From positions 1 to 64,000 of the forward strand of contig JAFXAD010000015.1 in NCBI GenBank assembly GCA_017522065.1: DNA of 64,000 nucleotides, in the 5' to 3' direction. Shown one piece after another: positions 17,353 to 26,634 of this stretch. The position numbers and the translations under genes are program-made. The DNA is from Bacteroidales bacterium (lineage in GTDB: Bacteria; Bacteroidota; Bacteroidia; Bacteroidales; P3). Position 1 is the first letter of the stretch. Every line of letters begins with the position of its first letter. The notes beneath the pieces are model-generated. The model saw only the letters and a list, made by a program, of their open reading frames with translations. It ran no database searches and was not told the origin of the DNA.

Positions 17353-19093
17353 CAATATGCAAAACATAAACAATCCAGTTATTGGCATTGATCTTCTGAA
17401 AATGCTGATGTTGCAGCTTTACAGTAATCCCCGCTGCATCTATCGAGAGTATATACAGAATGCATTGGATTCAATTAACGAGGCGGTAAAGACCGGTATA
17501 CTTGCCCAAGAGAAAGATGGTCGGGTGTCAATTAGTATCACAAAAAACGACATTTGCATCGAGGACAATGGAACAGGTATCCGAAGTGGTATGGCGGTCA
17601 AAGTTCTCACCGATATCGCAAATAGTTTAAAGAATGGCGTTGATACTGCTGGACAGTTCGGTGTTGGCCGTCTCTCTGGCGGTGGGTATTGTGAGGTTCT
17701 TGAATTTGAAACAACCTACAAGGGTGAAGATGTATCTACAATCGTTTCGTTCGATACAATGGCATTGAAAGATTTGGTTGAAAAAAAACAAATTGATATT
17801 TCCGCCGAAGATGCCATGAGGATAATATGTACCACGAGTACTAAGCCGGCTGAACCAAATGAACACAGGTTCATTGTTCGTCTGAAAAATGTTATCAATT
17901 CAAGAGAGATTCTGCTAGATATTGAAGAAATACGGAACTATATCATCGAATATGCTCCAATTGACTATTCCGTATTATTTAATTCCTTGATAAATAATTG
18001 TCCTCAGACAGAATTTGTAAAGAGACACAAAAAAATAGACAAAATAAGAGTGTCTCTGAACGACTACTCTGATATCGAAAAAGGATATGGGGTTAAAATT
18101 TTAGGCACGGGTGATGCTATTGAGAGAATCCGATATTTTGAGCTTCCTAAACATCCCCAATACGGTTCTCTTGGATGGGGATGGTATGCTGTAACAGAAT
18201 TTTCTGTCCAGATTAATGAAGAAAAAGATAATTGTGCTGGAATTCGATTACGCAAGCACAACATCTCGCTGGATAAGAATATTCTGAACTCCTGCTTCAA
18301 GGAAAGTAGAGGTAATAAATATTTTTATGGAGAAATTTTTATTACCAATGACAATATTGTTCCCGATAGTGGAAGACAAGGCCTTGCTGCAGGAGAGGAG
18401 GCAGACGCTCTTATTACGGAGATAAGGAAGTATTTCTCTGAGACTCTGCGACAAGTTTACTATAAAGCCAATAAGCTGAAGACGGTGTTAAATAAAGTTG
18501 GTGAGGTCGTTGGGAAACTAAACAATCCTGAATTTTCAAGTGCATCTGGCCCTTTGACAAAAAAACTCCAAGAGTATATTGATGACTTCAAAAAGGCAAC
18601 AGCATCAGACGGCAAAGAGGAAATCAATGATATAATTGCGATCTACGTTAATAAATACAACTCCGAATTGAAAGCTGAAGTGGAAAAACACCTCATTCCA
18701 CAACATCCAATTGTCGAAAAAGAGCCGGATATTCTCGATATGATAGCAGCACCAGTAGTGTGCGAGCCCGTCACGCCCACACATCCTGTCAAAACTCACA
18801 GTTCGATTATTCCAGAGACATCTCCAGAAATAAAACCCATTATATCGCCATCTCCCCAACAACCTTCAATTCTTCCAAGCACACCGCTGGTCAATACACC
18901 CAAACAGAAAAAAACAGTTCAATCCAAATCAAAAGTAGACGAGATATTGTCTTCGCTTGAAGGAGGGCACTATACTCCCGAACAGATTGATTTGCTGAAG
19001 AAGGTTTTTAGTACAATGCTTATTGTTTGTTCTTCTTCTCAGAAAAAGAGTGTTATTCAATTAATGGAGATTGCAGTGAATAGCCTCAAATAA
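17345..19093 (+). CDS. GHKL ATPase (Hsp90/paraMORC-like)
   Basis: A 582-residue protein with a Bergerat ATP fold. The N box is REYIQNALDS (Glu35, Asn39), the DxGxG motif is DNGTG at 75-79, and the lid glycines are GQFGVGRLSGGG at 103-114. It resembles Hsp90/MutL/paraMORC ATPases rather than histidine kinases. A proline-rich linker (about 465-525) leads to a small helical C-terminal domain. The start ATG overlaps the HerA-like stop by 8 bases. GHKL ATPases of this type recur in restriction-like and anti-phage operons, where they may act as clamps or switches; that role is inferred here. Confidence 0.82.
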   Translation: MVNNMQNINNPVIGIDLLKMLMLQLYSNPRCIYREYIQNALDSINEAVKTGILAQEKDGRVSISITKNDICIEDNGTGIRSGMAVKVLTDIANSLKNGVDTAGQFGVGRLSGGGYCEVLEFETTYKGEDVSTIVSFDTMALKDLVEKKQIDISAEDAMRIICTTSTKPAEPNEHRFIVRLKNVINSREILLDIEEIRNYIIEYAPIDYSVLFNSLINNCPQTEFVKRHKKIDKIRVSLNDYSDIEKGYGVKILGTGDAIERIRYFELPKHPQYGSLGWGWYAVTEFSVQINEEKDNCAGIRLRKHNISLDKNILNSCFKESRGNKYFYGEIFITNDNIVPDSGRQGLAAGEEADALITEIRKYFSETLRQVYYKANKLKTVLNKVGEVVGKLNNPEFSSASGPLTKKLQEYIDDFKKATASDGKEEINDIIAIYVNKYNSELKAEVEKHLIPQHPIVEKEPDILDMIAAPVVCEPVTPTHPVKTHSSIIPETSPEIKPIISPSPQQPSILPSTPLVNTPKQKKTVQSKSKVDEILSSLEGGHYTPEQIDLLKKVFSTMLIVCSSSQKKSVIQLMEIAVNSLK

Positions 19094-19097
19094 CATT

Positions 19098-21074
19098 ATG
19101 AGACCGAAAAAAAGAAGAAAAATACTGCTTATTGAGCCTAATTATGCCAATAAGTTTCCACCAATAGGATTGATGAAAATATCAACCTATTATAGGAATC
19201 GTGGCAATTGGGATGTGGTGTTTTATAAGGGTGATTTGACATCCTTTGTAATAGACCGTATAACAGACAAATGTATTGCTGAACTCGACTTGATTGACAA
19301 CTCCATCGATTGGGCCATACGTAAAGACAGGATTTTTGACTATATCAAAACTCGCAAACACGATGCTCTGGAAAGCATTGGTGTTGATGAGTCCGAATTT
19401 GGGTTGTTGTTGCGAGGGAAGCTCGATGACTACAAAAACTACTATTGGAAAGGCACATGGAAGCTGGAACCCGAATGGGATCGCGTGTGTGTAACCACAC
19501 TTTTCACCTTCTATTGGGACATTACAGTTGAAACAATTAAATTTGCAAAACAACTTGTAAAGAATCCCAAAGACTTGAATGTGGGTGGTGTATTGGCATC
19601 CATCCAACCAGATGAATTATATGAAGCAACCGGTATAAAACCATCTGTAGGAGTGCTAAACAAACCAGGTGTATTCGATAAAGGAGATACCCAAATTATT
19701 GATGAACTACCGCTCGACTACTCTATTCTTGATGAAATTGACTATAAATACCCAATGTCTAATGCGTTCTATGGCTATATGTCGCGAGGTTGTATCCGAC
19801 ATTGTGCTTTCTGTGCCGTTCCCACGTTAGAACCAGTCTACACTCCATACATTTCTCTTACCGAACGCATCAATGGTATCCGTGAAAGATATGGCGACCA
19901 GAAAGACTTGCTTTTGATGGATAACAATGTCCTCGCGTCAGAAAGGTTTGAAGATATTATCAATGAAATCAAGTCCTGTGGATTTGAACGAGGAGCTAAG
20001 TTCTCACAACCTAATTTACTTGAAATATCAGTAAAAAATCTTCGGGATGGATGGAACGACCGCGCTTATATCCGCAAAACACAGTCGTTGATAAGCGAGT
20101 TCTATGAAACGCTTACCAACAAAGAAGAGTCGTATGAGGTTTACAAGATTCTGGAAAAGTACCATATCAAAAAGTTAATTACTTCAAAGAAAGAAAATCT
20201 TCTCGCTGCTTACGAAGAGATCAAACCTTATTACGATAAGCATTTCCACGCAGGTTTGAAGCAGAGGTATGTAGATTTCAACCAGGGTGTGGATGCTCGT
20301 TTGTTTACGGAAGAAAAAGCACTACTTTTGGCTTCTATCGCCATTCGGCCATTGCGCATCGCTTTTGATGATATTAAGACTCGTCCCGCTTACGAAAAAG
20401 CAGTCAGATGGAGTGTGTCGGCGGGTATCAAAGACTTTTCGAACTATCTGCTTTACAATTTCAAGGATGAACCTATTGATCTCTACCGAAGACTTAAGAT
20501 TAACGTCGACCTATGCGAAGAATTAGGCGTTAGCATTTACTCTTTCCCGATGAAATACCATCCCTTGTATGGAGATAATAGCCACGATAGAAATTATATT
20601 GGCGAGCATTGGAATCGTAAGTATATTCGAGCAATTCAAGCTATATTGAATAGTACCAAAGGCAAGGTTGGCAAAGGTGTGGAATTCTTTGGGGAAGCTT
20701 TTGGACACACAGAAGATGAGTTTTTTGAACTACTCGAAATGCCTGAGACTTTTATTTTGTACCGATTTTTTTTCAAGTGGTTGGATGAGAAAACTGGACG
20801 AGGTACAGAACATTGGAGGGCTCTGTGGCAACATTGCAAATCAAAATTAACCAAGGGTGAGTGGAATGAGGTATTGTCTACCATTCATGCCAATGTCTTC
20901 AACGACGACATCATTTTAGACTTTACAGATAGCGAGGTAAGAGACCTCCTTCGGTACTATGTGGACTCGCGCAAAGATATCATTACTCCAGGCACAGAAC
21001 TATACCATCTGAAACAAGAATACGACCAGCATCCAACGAGAAAGTTGCGCAGAAAGGAGCATCATGATGTCTAG
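19098..21074 (+). CDS. B12-domain-type radical SAM protein
   Basis: A 658-residue protein. The N-terminus (KILLIEPNYANKFPPIGLMKIS) resembles the cobalamin-binding-like Rossmann start of this radical SAM class. The cluster motif is C232-x3-C236-x2-C239 within SRGCIRHCAFC, after LPLDYSILDEIDYKYP as in B12-binding radical SAM enzymes. A long C-terminal half includes LLLMDNNVLAS and FNQGVDARL, where the barrel continues. The chemistry and substrate are unknown: methylation, methylthiolation or another modification of nucleic acid or protein are all open. It is not viperin-like by its motif context. The gene starts 4 bases after the GHKL stop. Confidence 0.8.
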   Translation: MRPKKRRKILLIEPNYANKFPPIGLMKISTYYRNRGNWDVVFYKGDLTSFVIDRITDKCIAELDLIDNSIDWAIRKDRIFDYIKTRKHDALESIGVDESEFGLLLRGKLDDYKNYYWKGTWKLEPEWDRVCVTTLFTFYWDITVETIKFAKQLVKNPKDLNVGGVLASIQPDELYEATGIKPSVGVLNKPGVFDKGDTQIIDELPLDYSILDEIDYKYPMSNAFYGYMSRGCIRHCAFCAVPTLEPVYTPYISLTERINGIRERYGDQKDLLLMDNNVLASERFEDIINEIKSCGFERGAKFSQPNLLEISVKNLRDGWNDRAYIRKTQSLISEFYETLTNKEESYEVYKILEKYHIKKLITSKKENLLAAYEEIKPYYDKHFHAGLKQRYVDFNQGVDARLFTEEKALLLASIAIRPLRIAFDDIKTRPAYEKAVRWSVSAGIKDFSNYLLYNFKDEPIDLYRRLKINVDLCEELGVSIYSFPMKYHPLYGDNSHDRNYIGEHWNRKYIRAIQAILNSTKGKVGKGVEFFGEAFGHTEDEFFELLEMPETFILYRFFFKWLDEKTGRGTEHWRALWQHCKSKLTKGEWNEVLSTIHANVFNDDIILDFTDSEVRDLLRYYVDSRKDIITPGTELYHLKQEYDQHPTRKLRRKEHHDV

Positions 21075-23967
21075 CTTTCAAAAATACTATGAATTATTGG
21101 TTTGTGACCAGCCGGATTTTATTAAACATTTCCTTATTAGAAATCATTTAAATAAGATTAGCATTGCTGCAGAATGGTTAACGGATGCAGAATACAATTT
21201 TTTTGTAAACGGATTTAGGAAAAAAATCATTTTAAGGCCAGACTTTATTTTTAAAAAATTGAAGGAGAGATACAAAGAATCACAAAATGTCGGAAAGGCG
21301 AAGGCTTTTATAAAATCAAAGAATAGAAAAGGAAAAGTCCTCGAACAGGTCGCGGTTTCCGAGGGAAAAGACGATGAGGACTCGATTCGAAAGCCTTTAG
21401 ACATAAGACTTCCTATTTCGTGTCAAAAACTTCTTGTTGAACATTTTTTGTCTGCATTTGAAAAATTATCTACAGATGCGCAATGCATACTTAATAAAAA
21501 CAAGATACGTGGTTATGACCAGATAATTCCATACATAAAGAGGGAAAAAGATGTTGACAATAACTTATTTAAATACAAACGACAACGCACAGCAGAGGTT
21601 GAGATTATTCACTTATTTGAATCCTTGCGAGAATATGCTATATTCCTACAGAGCGGGATAAATCAATCAAGAAATGGAATGGCGGATAATTGCAATCATA
21701 CTACCATTCTTAATGATGAGAAGGAACAGCAGCTGGTATTGACACATCAAAAAAAAGAGCAAAAAACATTGCTAAATTCGACTATAAGGGAGCACACTGA
21801 AACATCTACTATACAATCATTATATATACGTCTATGGCAAAATCTATCGGTAAGAGCACAAAATGTACTTGCTCTTAATAATCTGACTTCGGTAGAGGAC
21901 CTTGAGCCTTGGGTATCTGGCACCATAACGTCATTTGGCCATCTTCGAAATTGTGGGAGAAAAACAGAGGATGAGCTAAAACAGATGGTATCAAATTTAT
22001 TTACAGAAAGGCAGAAAGAGGCAAATGCAAATGTTAATACGAATGACAAAATAATTGTTAAGGTTCAGTCCCTAATAGATGACTTTCTTGCAACAGCGTC
22101 AACTAGGACAGTAAATTTGATGAAATATTATAAGTTGTGTACGACCGAACAATTGCTGCCATATATATTGAATGTTAAACTGATTGCACCAATTCAAAAT
22201 AATCATTCGAAAACAACAAAAATATACAAAGAGTATACCGATTTTATTAACTTTGCACGCGTTGAGATTGCATCAATGAAACGAACTTCCGATGAGACTG
22301 TTATTACGGTCCCTCTTTCCACCTATGTTCCTCTAAAAAACACAGATTGCGATTTTGCCATAAAATTTAAAGAAAAAAATGGTTATTGGCCAATGTTCTC
22401 TCTTCTGCATAAGTATTATCAGCTCACCGAAAACATACAAGAACAAATATTTTCTGAATATGCTGGTTTTTATACCAATGTACTTAGATATGATGAGATT
22501 TCAAGAAAATATGGCTTGACACAAGAAAGAGTTCGACAAATAATCCATAGTACAAAAGACGCCCCTAACCCCATTGTTAGAGCATTTTTATCGCTTGAAG
22601 ATTGGGACAAATATCCAATACACAACATATCGTATATTGGGCGAGAGAATATTGATATTGTCACATCCATCGAACAGATGGAGGGGGTGGGCGAATGTAC
22701 ACATCGTATTGAAAATGGTATATACGATTCCTTAACAACGTGCATCTCCATTCACGACATTTTTTTATTACTTCAGTTTTTCGGTTATGAGTGTTATTGG
22801 TTGGATAGAAAAAATTGTATAATTTCTTCCTACTATACGCGTGATATTTCAGAAGCAGATCTAATCTTGATAAGTAATAAATACAGAGATTTCCGTTTTA
22901 AAAAGGCGTTACGAGAAGCCAAACGACTATGTCGTCTAAGAACAGAGGGAGAAGTGTCAATTTCAATAAAGAATTACTTTGTATTGAATGATGATTATTG
23001 GGCAAAAAATACCATATTAGATGAAGAGCAATCAAATACTCTGGCTTCAATTCTAGAAGAGCTATTTGATTCAATGATGGATGTACGTATTGAACAACAT
23101 CAAATAATAGTAAAACCAAACTTTAATTACTCTGACGCAATATATCAAATTCTGAGATTGTCTGGTAAAAGACTACAAATAGATGACATTTATACTAGAT
23201 TGGTTTCGTATTGTAATGAATATGGAATCAAATGCAAATATTCTAACCCTTCAAAGATTCGAAGCATTTTGTATTCTGACGATAGAATAACCTCTATTGG
23301 AAAATCAACATTTTGGGGATTGGTTGAATGGGGTGAAACTATCGGGAGTATACGTAAAATTGCCATAAAAAAAACAAAAAACTCAAGAAGCCCCATAAAA
23401 ATTAATGATTTGTCAAAATTAGTAATGAAGGAACGGCCAGATTCAAATAAAGGTAGTGTGGAAGCAATTATTCGGCAGGCAACAAATGATAAAGAGTTAT
23501 TACTTTTCTATGGAGACTATGTAGGTCTTCCTAATAGGGAGTATAGCGAAGATTATATTTTAATGCCTCAAACCTTCGATGAATGGTTACAGGCATTCAG
23601 GGCTTTTGTGGAAAAAAATAAACGATTTCCATATAGCAGTCAAGATGGATACGAGGGTTACCTTTACAGGTGGCATTATAGGTCAAAGCAGTTGACAGAT
23701 TTGACTTCTAATGAGATCGTGAAAATAGATGCACTAGAAAAAGAACTCTCCCATTATCCCCATAATGCAACCGAAAACAAATTCCTTCATAATTGCAATC
23801 TTTACAAAAGGTTTGTCGAAGGAAACAATCGCATGTTAAAAGAATCTGACGACAAAAATCTTTTCAAGTGGTTTTACTCAGCCAGTCGCGATTACAGTTC
23901 GTATAATGACAATCGCACTAAATACTTCAGCCAACTACTTCAGTATTTATCCAATAAACTATATTAG
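21064..23967 (+). CDS. 967-aa protein with transcription-factor-like modules
   Basis: Not assignable to a named family, but modular. Three segments (about 135-185, 260-310 and 340-395) resemble the RNA-polymerase alpha C-terminal domain; the clearest is LSVRAQNVLALNNLTSVEDL with CGRKTEDELKQ. About 474-497 (YDEISRKYGLTQERVRQII) matches a sigma region 4 helix-turn-helix. About 692-757 (SGKRLQIDDIYTRL...RITSIGKSTFWGLVEW) looks like a HARE-HTH domain. The C-terminal 130 residues contain two WxxxF/Y...L repeats like helicase-associated domains. It overlaps the radical SAM gene by 11 bases. I infer a DNA-binding specificity or sensor subunit. No catalytic motif is seen. Confidence 0.7.
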   Translation: MMSSFQKYYELLVCDQPDFIKHFLIRNHLNKISIAAEWLTDAEYNFFVNGFRKKIILRPDFIFKKLKERYKESQNVGKAKAFIKSKNRKGKVLEQVAVSEGKDDEDSIRKPLDIRLPISCQKLLVEHFLSAFEKLSTDAQCILNKNKIRGYDQIIPYIKREKDVDNNLFKYKRQRTAEVEIIHLFESLREYAIFLQSGINQSRNGMADNCNHTTILNDEKEQQLVLTHQKKEQKTLLNSTIREHTETSTIQSLYIRLWQNLSVRAQNVLALNNLTSVEDLEPWVSGTITSFGHLRNCGRKTEDELKQMVSNLFTERQKEANANVNTNDKIIVKVQSLIDDFLATASTRTVNLMKYYKLCTTEQLLPYILNVKLIAPIQNNHSKTTKIYKEYTDFINFARVEIASMKRTSDETVITVPLSTYVPLKNTDCDFAIKFKEKNGYWPMFSLLHKYYQLTENIQEQIFSEYAGFYTNVLRYDEISRKYGLTQERVRQIIHSTKDAPNPIVRAFLSLEDWDKYPIHNISYIGRENIDIVTSIEQMEGVGECTHRIENGIYDSLTTCISIHDIFLLLQFFGYECYWLDRKNCIISSYYTRDISEADLILISNKYRDFRFKKALREAKRLCRLRTEGEVSISIKNYFVLNDDYWAKNTILDEEQSNTLASILEELFDSMMDVRIEQHQIIVKPNFNYSDAIYQILRLSGKRLQIDDIYTRLVSYCNEYGIKCKYSNPSKIRSILYSDDRITSIGKSTFWGLVEWGETIGSIRKIAIKKTKNSRSPIKINDLSKLVMKERPDSNKGSVEAIIRQATNDKELLLFYGDYVGLPNREYSEDYILMPQTFDEWLQAFRAFVEKNKRFPYSSQDGYEGYLYRWHYRSKQLTDLTSNEIVKIDALEKELSHYPHNATENKFLHNCNLYKRFVEGNNRMLKESDDKNLFKWFYSASRDYSSYNDNRTKYFSQLLQYLSNKLY

Positions 23968-23969
23968 GA

Positions 23970-24815
23970 ATGATTGTTTCGACATATCCCGGAAAACCGC
24001 TTGCAGGAATGGAAAAGTATAAAAAACTCTACCATTTTACTTCTTTTGACACTTTTGTTAGGATATGGTTGTCAAAGAAATTGAAATTCGGAAGCATGCT
24101 TGAGGTAAACGATATACAGGAATCCATGAAAGGCATCTCCGTTTCCAATCCCCTTCGCTTACCAATAATGTTTGCATTTCAAGATATCGTTACACACTAC
24201 AAGCAGATTAGCTTTACAATGGATCAGGATACTTTCATTAAAGGATACATGAATACCATGATGTGGGGATACTATGCGGATAAGTCTCATGGAGTGTGTA
24301 TTGAGTTTGACTATGATAAACTAATAATTCCAAGTGATGTTCTAAAAGGGGTTGTGGAATACCAGGACATCGTACCTCAAAGAGTTGATTTGCCAGATTC
24401 GGTGAATACAATTGCAGATGTGAAAGAGTTTGTTTTGTCGGAACAAAAAAAATTATTCTTTGTGAAGCAAAAAGGATGGATAGGGGAAAACGAGTATAGG
24501 CTTGTAAGTGACAATCATAATTATCTTGACATTGATGGAGCAGTAAGCCGTATTTACCTGACATCCTATGAAAGTGATGAATGTAAGTGGGTGGAGCAAC
24601 TAGTAGATGGTACGGTATCCGTCATGTGTTTACATTATTTGAACAATCTTCCTATTGCATCTGATACTAAAAAGTTAAGAGAACAAATTGAAAAAGCAAG
24701 AAACAAAACAGGAGTTTTGAATCAGATATCCGAGCAAGCAAAGTTATTTTATAAAAAACACAAAAATGACGAAAAGGAGCCTTTGGTATTGAATGAATAT
24801 ATTATTAAAACATAA
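23970..24815 (+). CDS. DUF2971 protein
   Basis: A 281-residue protein. It opens with LYHFTSFDTFVRIWLSKKLKFGSMLEVND, the usual DUF2971 N-terminal block, followed by MMWGYYADKSHGVCIEFD, the family hallmark. An internal ATG at 24009, giving MEKYKKLYHF, is an alternative start. DUF2971 proteins are found in abortive-infection and other defence contexts, possibly as effectors; the mechanism is unknown. It begins 2 bases after the 967-aa gene and ends the operon. No strong terminator follows; about 180 AT-rich bases lead to the next promoter. Confidence 0.8.
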   Translation: MIVSTYPGKPLAGMEKYKKLYHFTSFDTFVRIWLSKKLKFGSMLEVNDIQESMKGISVSNPLRLPIMFAFQDIVTHYKQISFTMDQDTFIKGYMNTMMWGYYADKSHGVCIEFDYDKLIIPSDVLKGVVEYQDIVPQRVDLPDSVNTIADVKEFVLSEQKKLFFVKQKGWIGENEYRLVSDNHNYLDIDGAVSRIYLTSYESDECKWVEQLVDGTVSVMCLHYLNNLPIASDTKKLREQIEKARNKTGVLNQISEQAKLFYKKHKNDEKEPLVLNEYIIKT

Positions 24816-24930
24816 TCACAAGGAATGCTGCATGCTCCTCTACAATAATAAGGTAAAATAGAATGAACCATTTCCTACTTTTTCAAACCTCAATTAAATG
24901 CGAATTGGAAATTTCACTATAAATGCGATA

Positions 24931-24978
24931 GTCTGTAATTTTGACATTTGAACTAAACCCCGTATCTTTGCACCCAGG
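24931..24978 (+). promoter_or_regulatory. Promoter block of first AlbA_2 gene
   Basis: GTCTGTAATTTTGAC lies 20 bases before the -7 box TATCTTTG-CA (24963-24970) within AACTAAACCCCGTATC...CACCCAGG. Nearly the same block occurs before the second AlbA_2 gene, and a diverged version before the third. Confidence 0.75.
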
Positions 24979-24998
24979 AAAAATAAATACAAGATATA

Positions 24999-26498
24999 AT
25001 GACAAAAGAAGACATAAGAAAACTTATAGGACGGGATGAATGTACTGAATTAGAGTACAAGTCTGCAAAGGGTGGCTTCCCGGAGAGTTTTTGGGAGACA
25101 TTATCGGCTTTTGCAAATACGCATGGCGGCATCATCGTGTTTGGCATCAAGGAGAAGGATGGAAATCTTACCCCAGACAATCTCGATGACAACCAAATTG
25201 CTAAATACAAGAAGATGTTCTGGGATAACGCCCACAATAAAAACAAACTGAGTGCAACTATGCTGGCCGATCATGACCTGAACATTGATTTATTTGAAGG
25301 AAGTAAGATTATGGTATTTCGTGTACCGAAGGCCGCATACGAACTGAAACCGGTATATCTGAACGGAAATCCTTTTGGAAACACCTATCGCCGCAACCAT
25401 GAAGGAGACTATCGCTGTACGGACTCTGAGGTCAGACTTATGATAGCCGACGCGGAAAGCCAGCGACAATCGTTTGACAGCAAGATTCTTTCAAATTATA
25501 CGATTGATGACATTGACGCAGTTACGCTGCGTGCCTATCGCCAACGTTTCATGCTGCGTCACGAGAATCATCCGTGGAACGAGCTGGACGATATGGCTTT
25601 TCTGTCAAAAATCGGAGCCTATCGCGTGAACAGAGACGATGGCAGTGAAGGTTTCACCCGTGCTGGAATAATGATGCTGGGAAAAACGGAAAGTATCACC
25701 GACCAATGCTGCGCTCCTCAATTCTTCGTTGACTACCAAGAGAAGTTATCTGATGATCCCATGATGCGATGGACGGACCGTCTGTATCCTGATGGCACAT
25801 GGGAGGCCAACCTGTTCCAGTTCTTCTACAGGACGTATGGCAAACTGTCGCAGTTGCTGCCCACACCATTTATGCTGAAGGGCATTGATAGGCAGGAGGA
25901 ATCGACAGCCCATATTGCGTTAAGAGAAAGTTTGGCGAACTGCCTAATCCACTGTAACTATGCACAGCAGGGGAGCATACTAGTAGTAGGGCGGCGTGAG
26001 AGTATCACTATGAGGAACCCCGGCTGTATGCTAATTTCTTTGGCAGACTTCTATGCTGGCAGTCATAGCATCTGTAGAAATCCGACATTGCAAAAGTTAT
26101 TTATGTTTTTGGGCAATGGTGAAAAAGCTGGGAGTGGCGCTGACATCATCAAGAAAGGCTGGAATGATAATCAGTGGCCCACCCCAGAGCTGACCGAGAG
26201 AACTCAGCCTGACGAAACCACAATGACATTGAAGCTGAGGGTTGACACAGGTGGCAAAGAAAGAATGCATAATGTCGGAGAGATTGTCGGAGAGACAGTA
26301 TTATCAAAACTGTCAAATAGACAGAATCTTATAGTGGATTTTTTGCGTAAGTCTCCGTCAGCGTCAGCCAAGACCATGTCGGTGAGTCTGTCGGTGAGTC
26401 CACGCACAATAGAAAGGGATTTACAGAAACTGACAGCTATGGGAGTTGTCGCTCATAGGGGAAGTGATTTCGGTGGAGAATGGATAGTATTGATATAG
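24999..26498 (+). CDS. AlbA_2 (Schlafen-like) ATP-binding regulator
   Basis: A 499-residue protein of the group often called divergent AAA/AlbA_2 regulators. The N-terminal Schlafen AlbA_2 domain has ECTELEYKSAKGG...AFANTHGGIIVFGI at about 14-55. The middle has a GHKL-like region (ALRESLANCLIHCNY...RNPG). The C-terminal winged helix is ASAKTMSVSLSVSPRTIERDLQKL. Such proteins are often transcription regulators; relatives occur in defence islands. It begins at the ATG right after its promoter block and is 136 bases from the next family member. Which genes it controls is unknown. Confidence 0.85.
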   Translation: MTKEDIRKLIGRDECTELEYKSAKGGFPESFWETLSAFANTHGGIIVFGIKEKDGNLTPDNLDDNQIAKYKKMFWDNAHNKNKLSATMLADHDLNIDLFEGSKIMVFRVPKAAYELKPVYLNGNPFGNTYRRNHEGDYRCTDSEVRLMIADAESQRQSFDSKILSNYTIDDIDAVTLRAYRQRFMLRHENHPWNELDDMAFLSKIGAYRVNRDDGSEGFTRAGIMMLGKTESITDQCCAPQFFVDYQEKLSDDPMMRWTDRLYPDGTWEANLFQFFYRTYGKLSQLLPTPFMLKGIDRQEESTAHIALRESLANCLIHCNYAQQGSILVVGRRESITMRNPGCMLISLADFYAGSHSICRNPTLQKLFMFLGNGEKAGSGADIIKKGWNDNQWPTPELTERTQPDETTMTLKLRVDTGGKERMHNVGEIVGETVLSKLSNRQNLIVDFLRKSPSASAKTMSVSLSVSPRTIERDLQKLTAMGVVAHRGSDFGGEWIVLI

Positions 26499-26530
26499 TG
26501 GTATGTGTGATAGCAGAATGCGTTAGTCTG

Positions 26531-26573
26531 TAATTTTGACTTTTGAAATAAAACCCGTATTTTGCACCCGGAA
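26531..26573 (+). promoter_or_regulatory. Promoter block of second AlbA_2 gene
   Basis: TAATTTTGAC TTTTGAAATAAA is followed by CCCGTATTTTGCACCCGG, nearly identical to the block at 24931 but one base shorter in the -7 box (TATTTTG, 26559-26565). Confidence 0.65.
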
Positions 26574-26634
26574 ACAGAGACTGTAAAATGTGTAGATGCA
26601 TTAATGTGTGAGTAGCAGTGTAAAAAAATATAAT

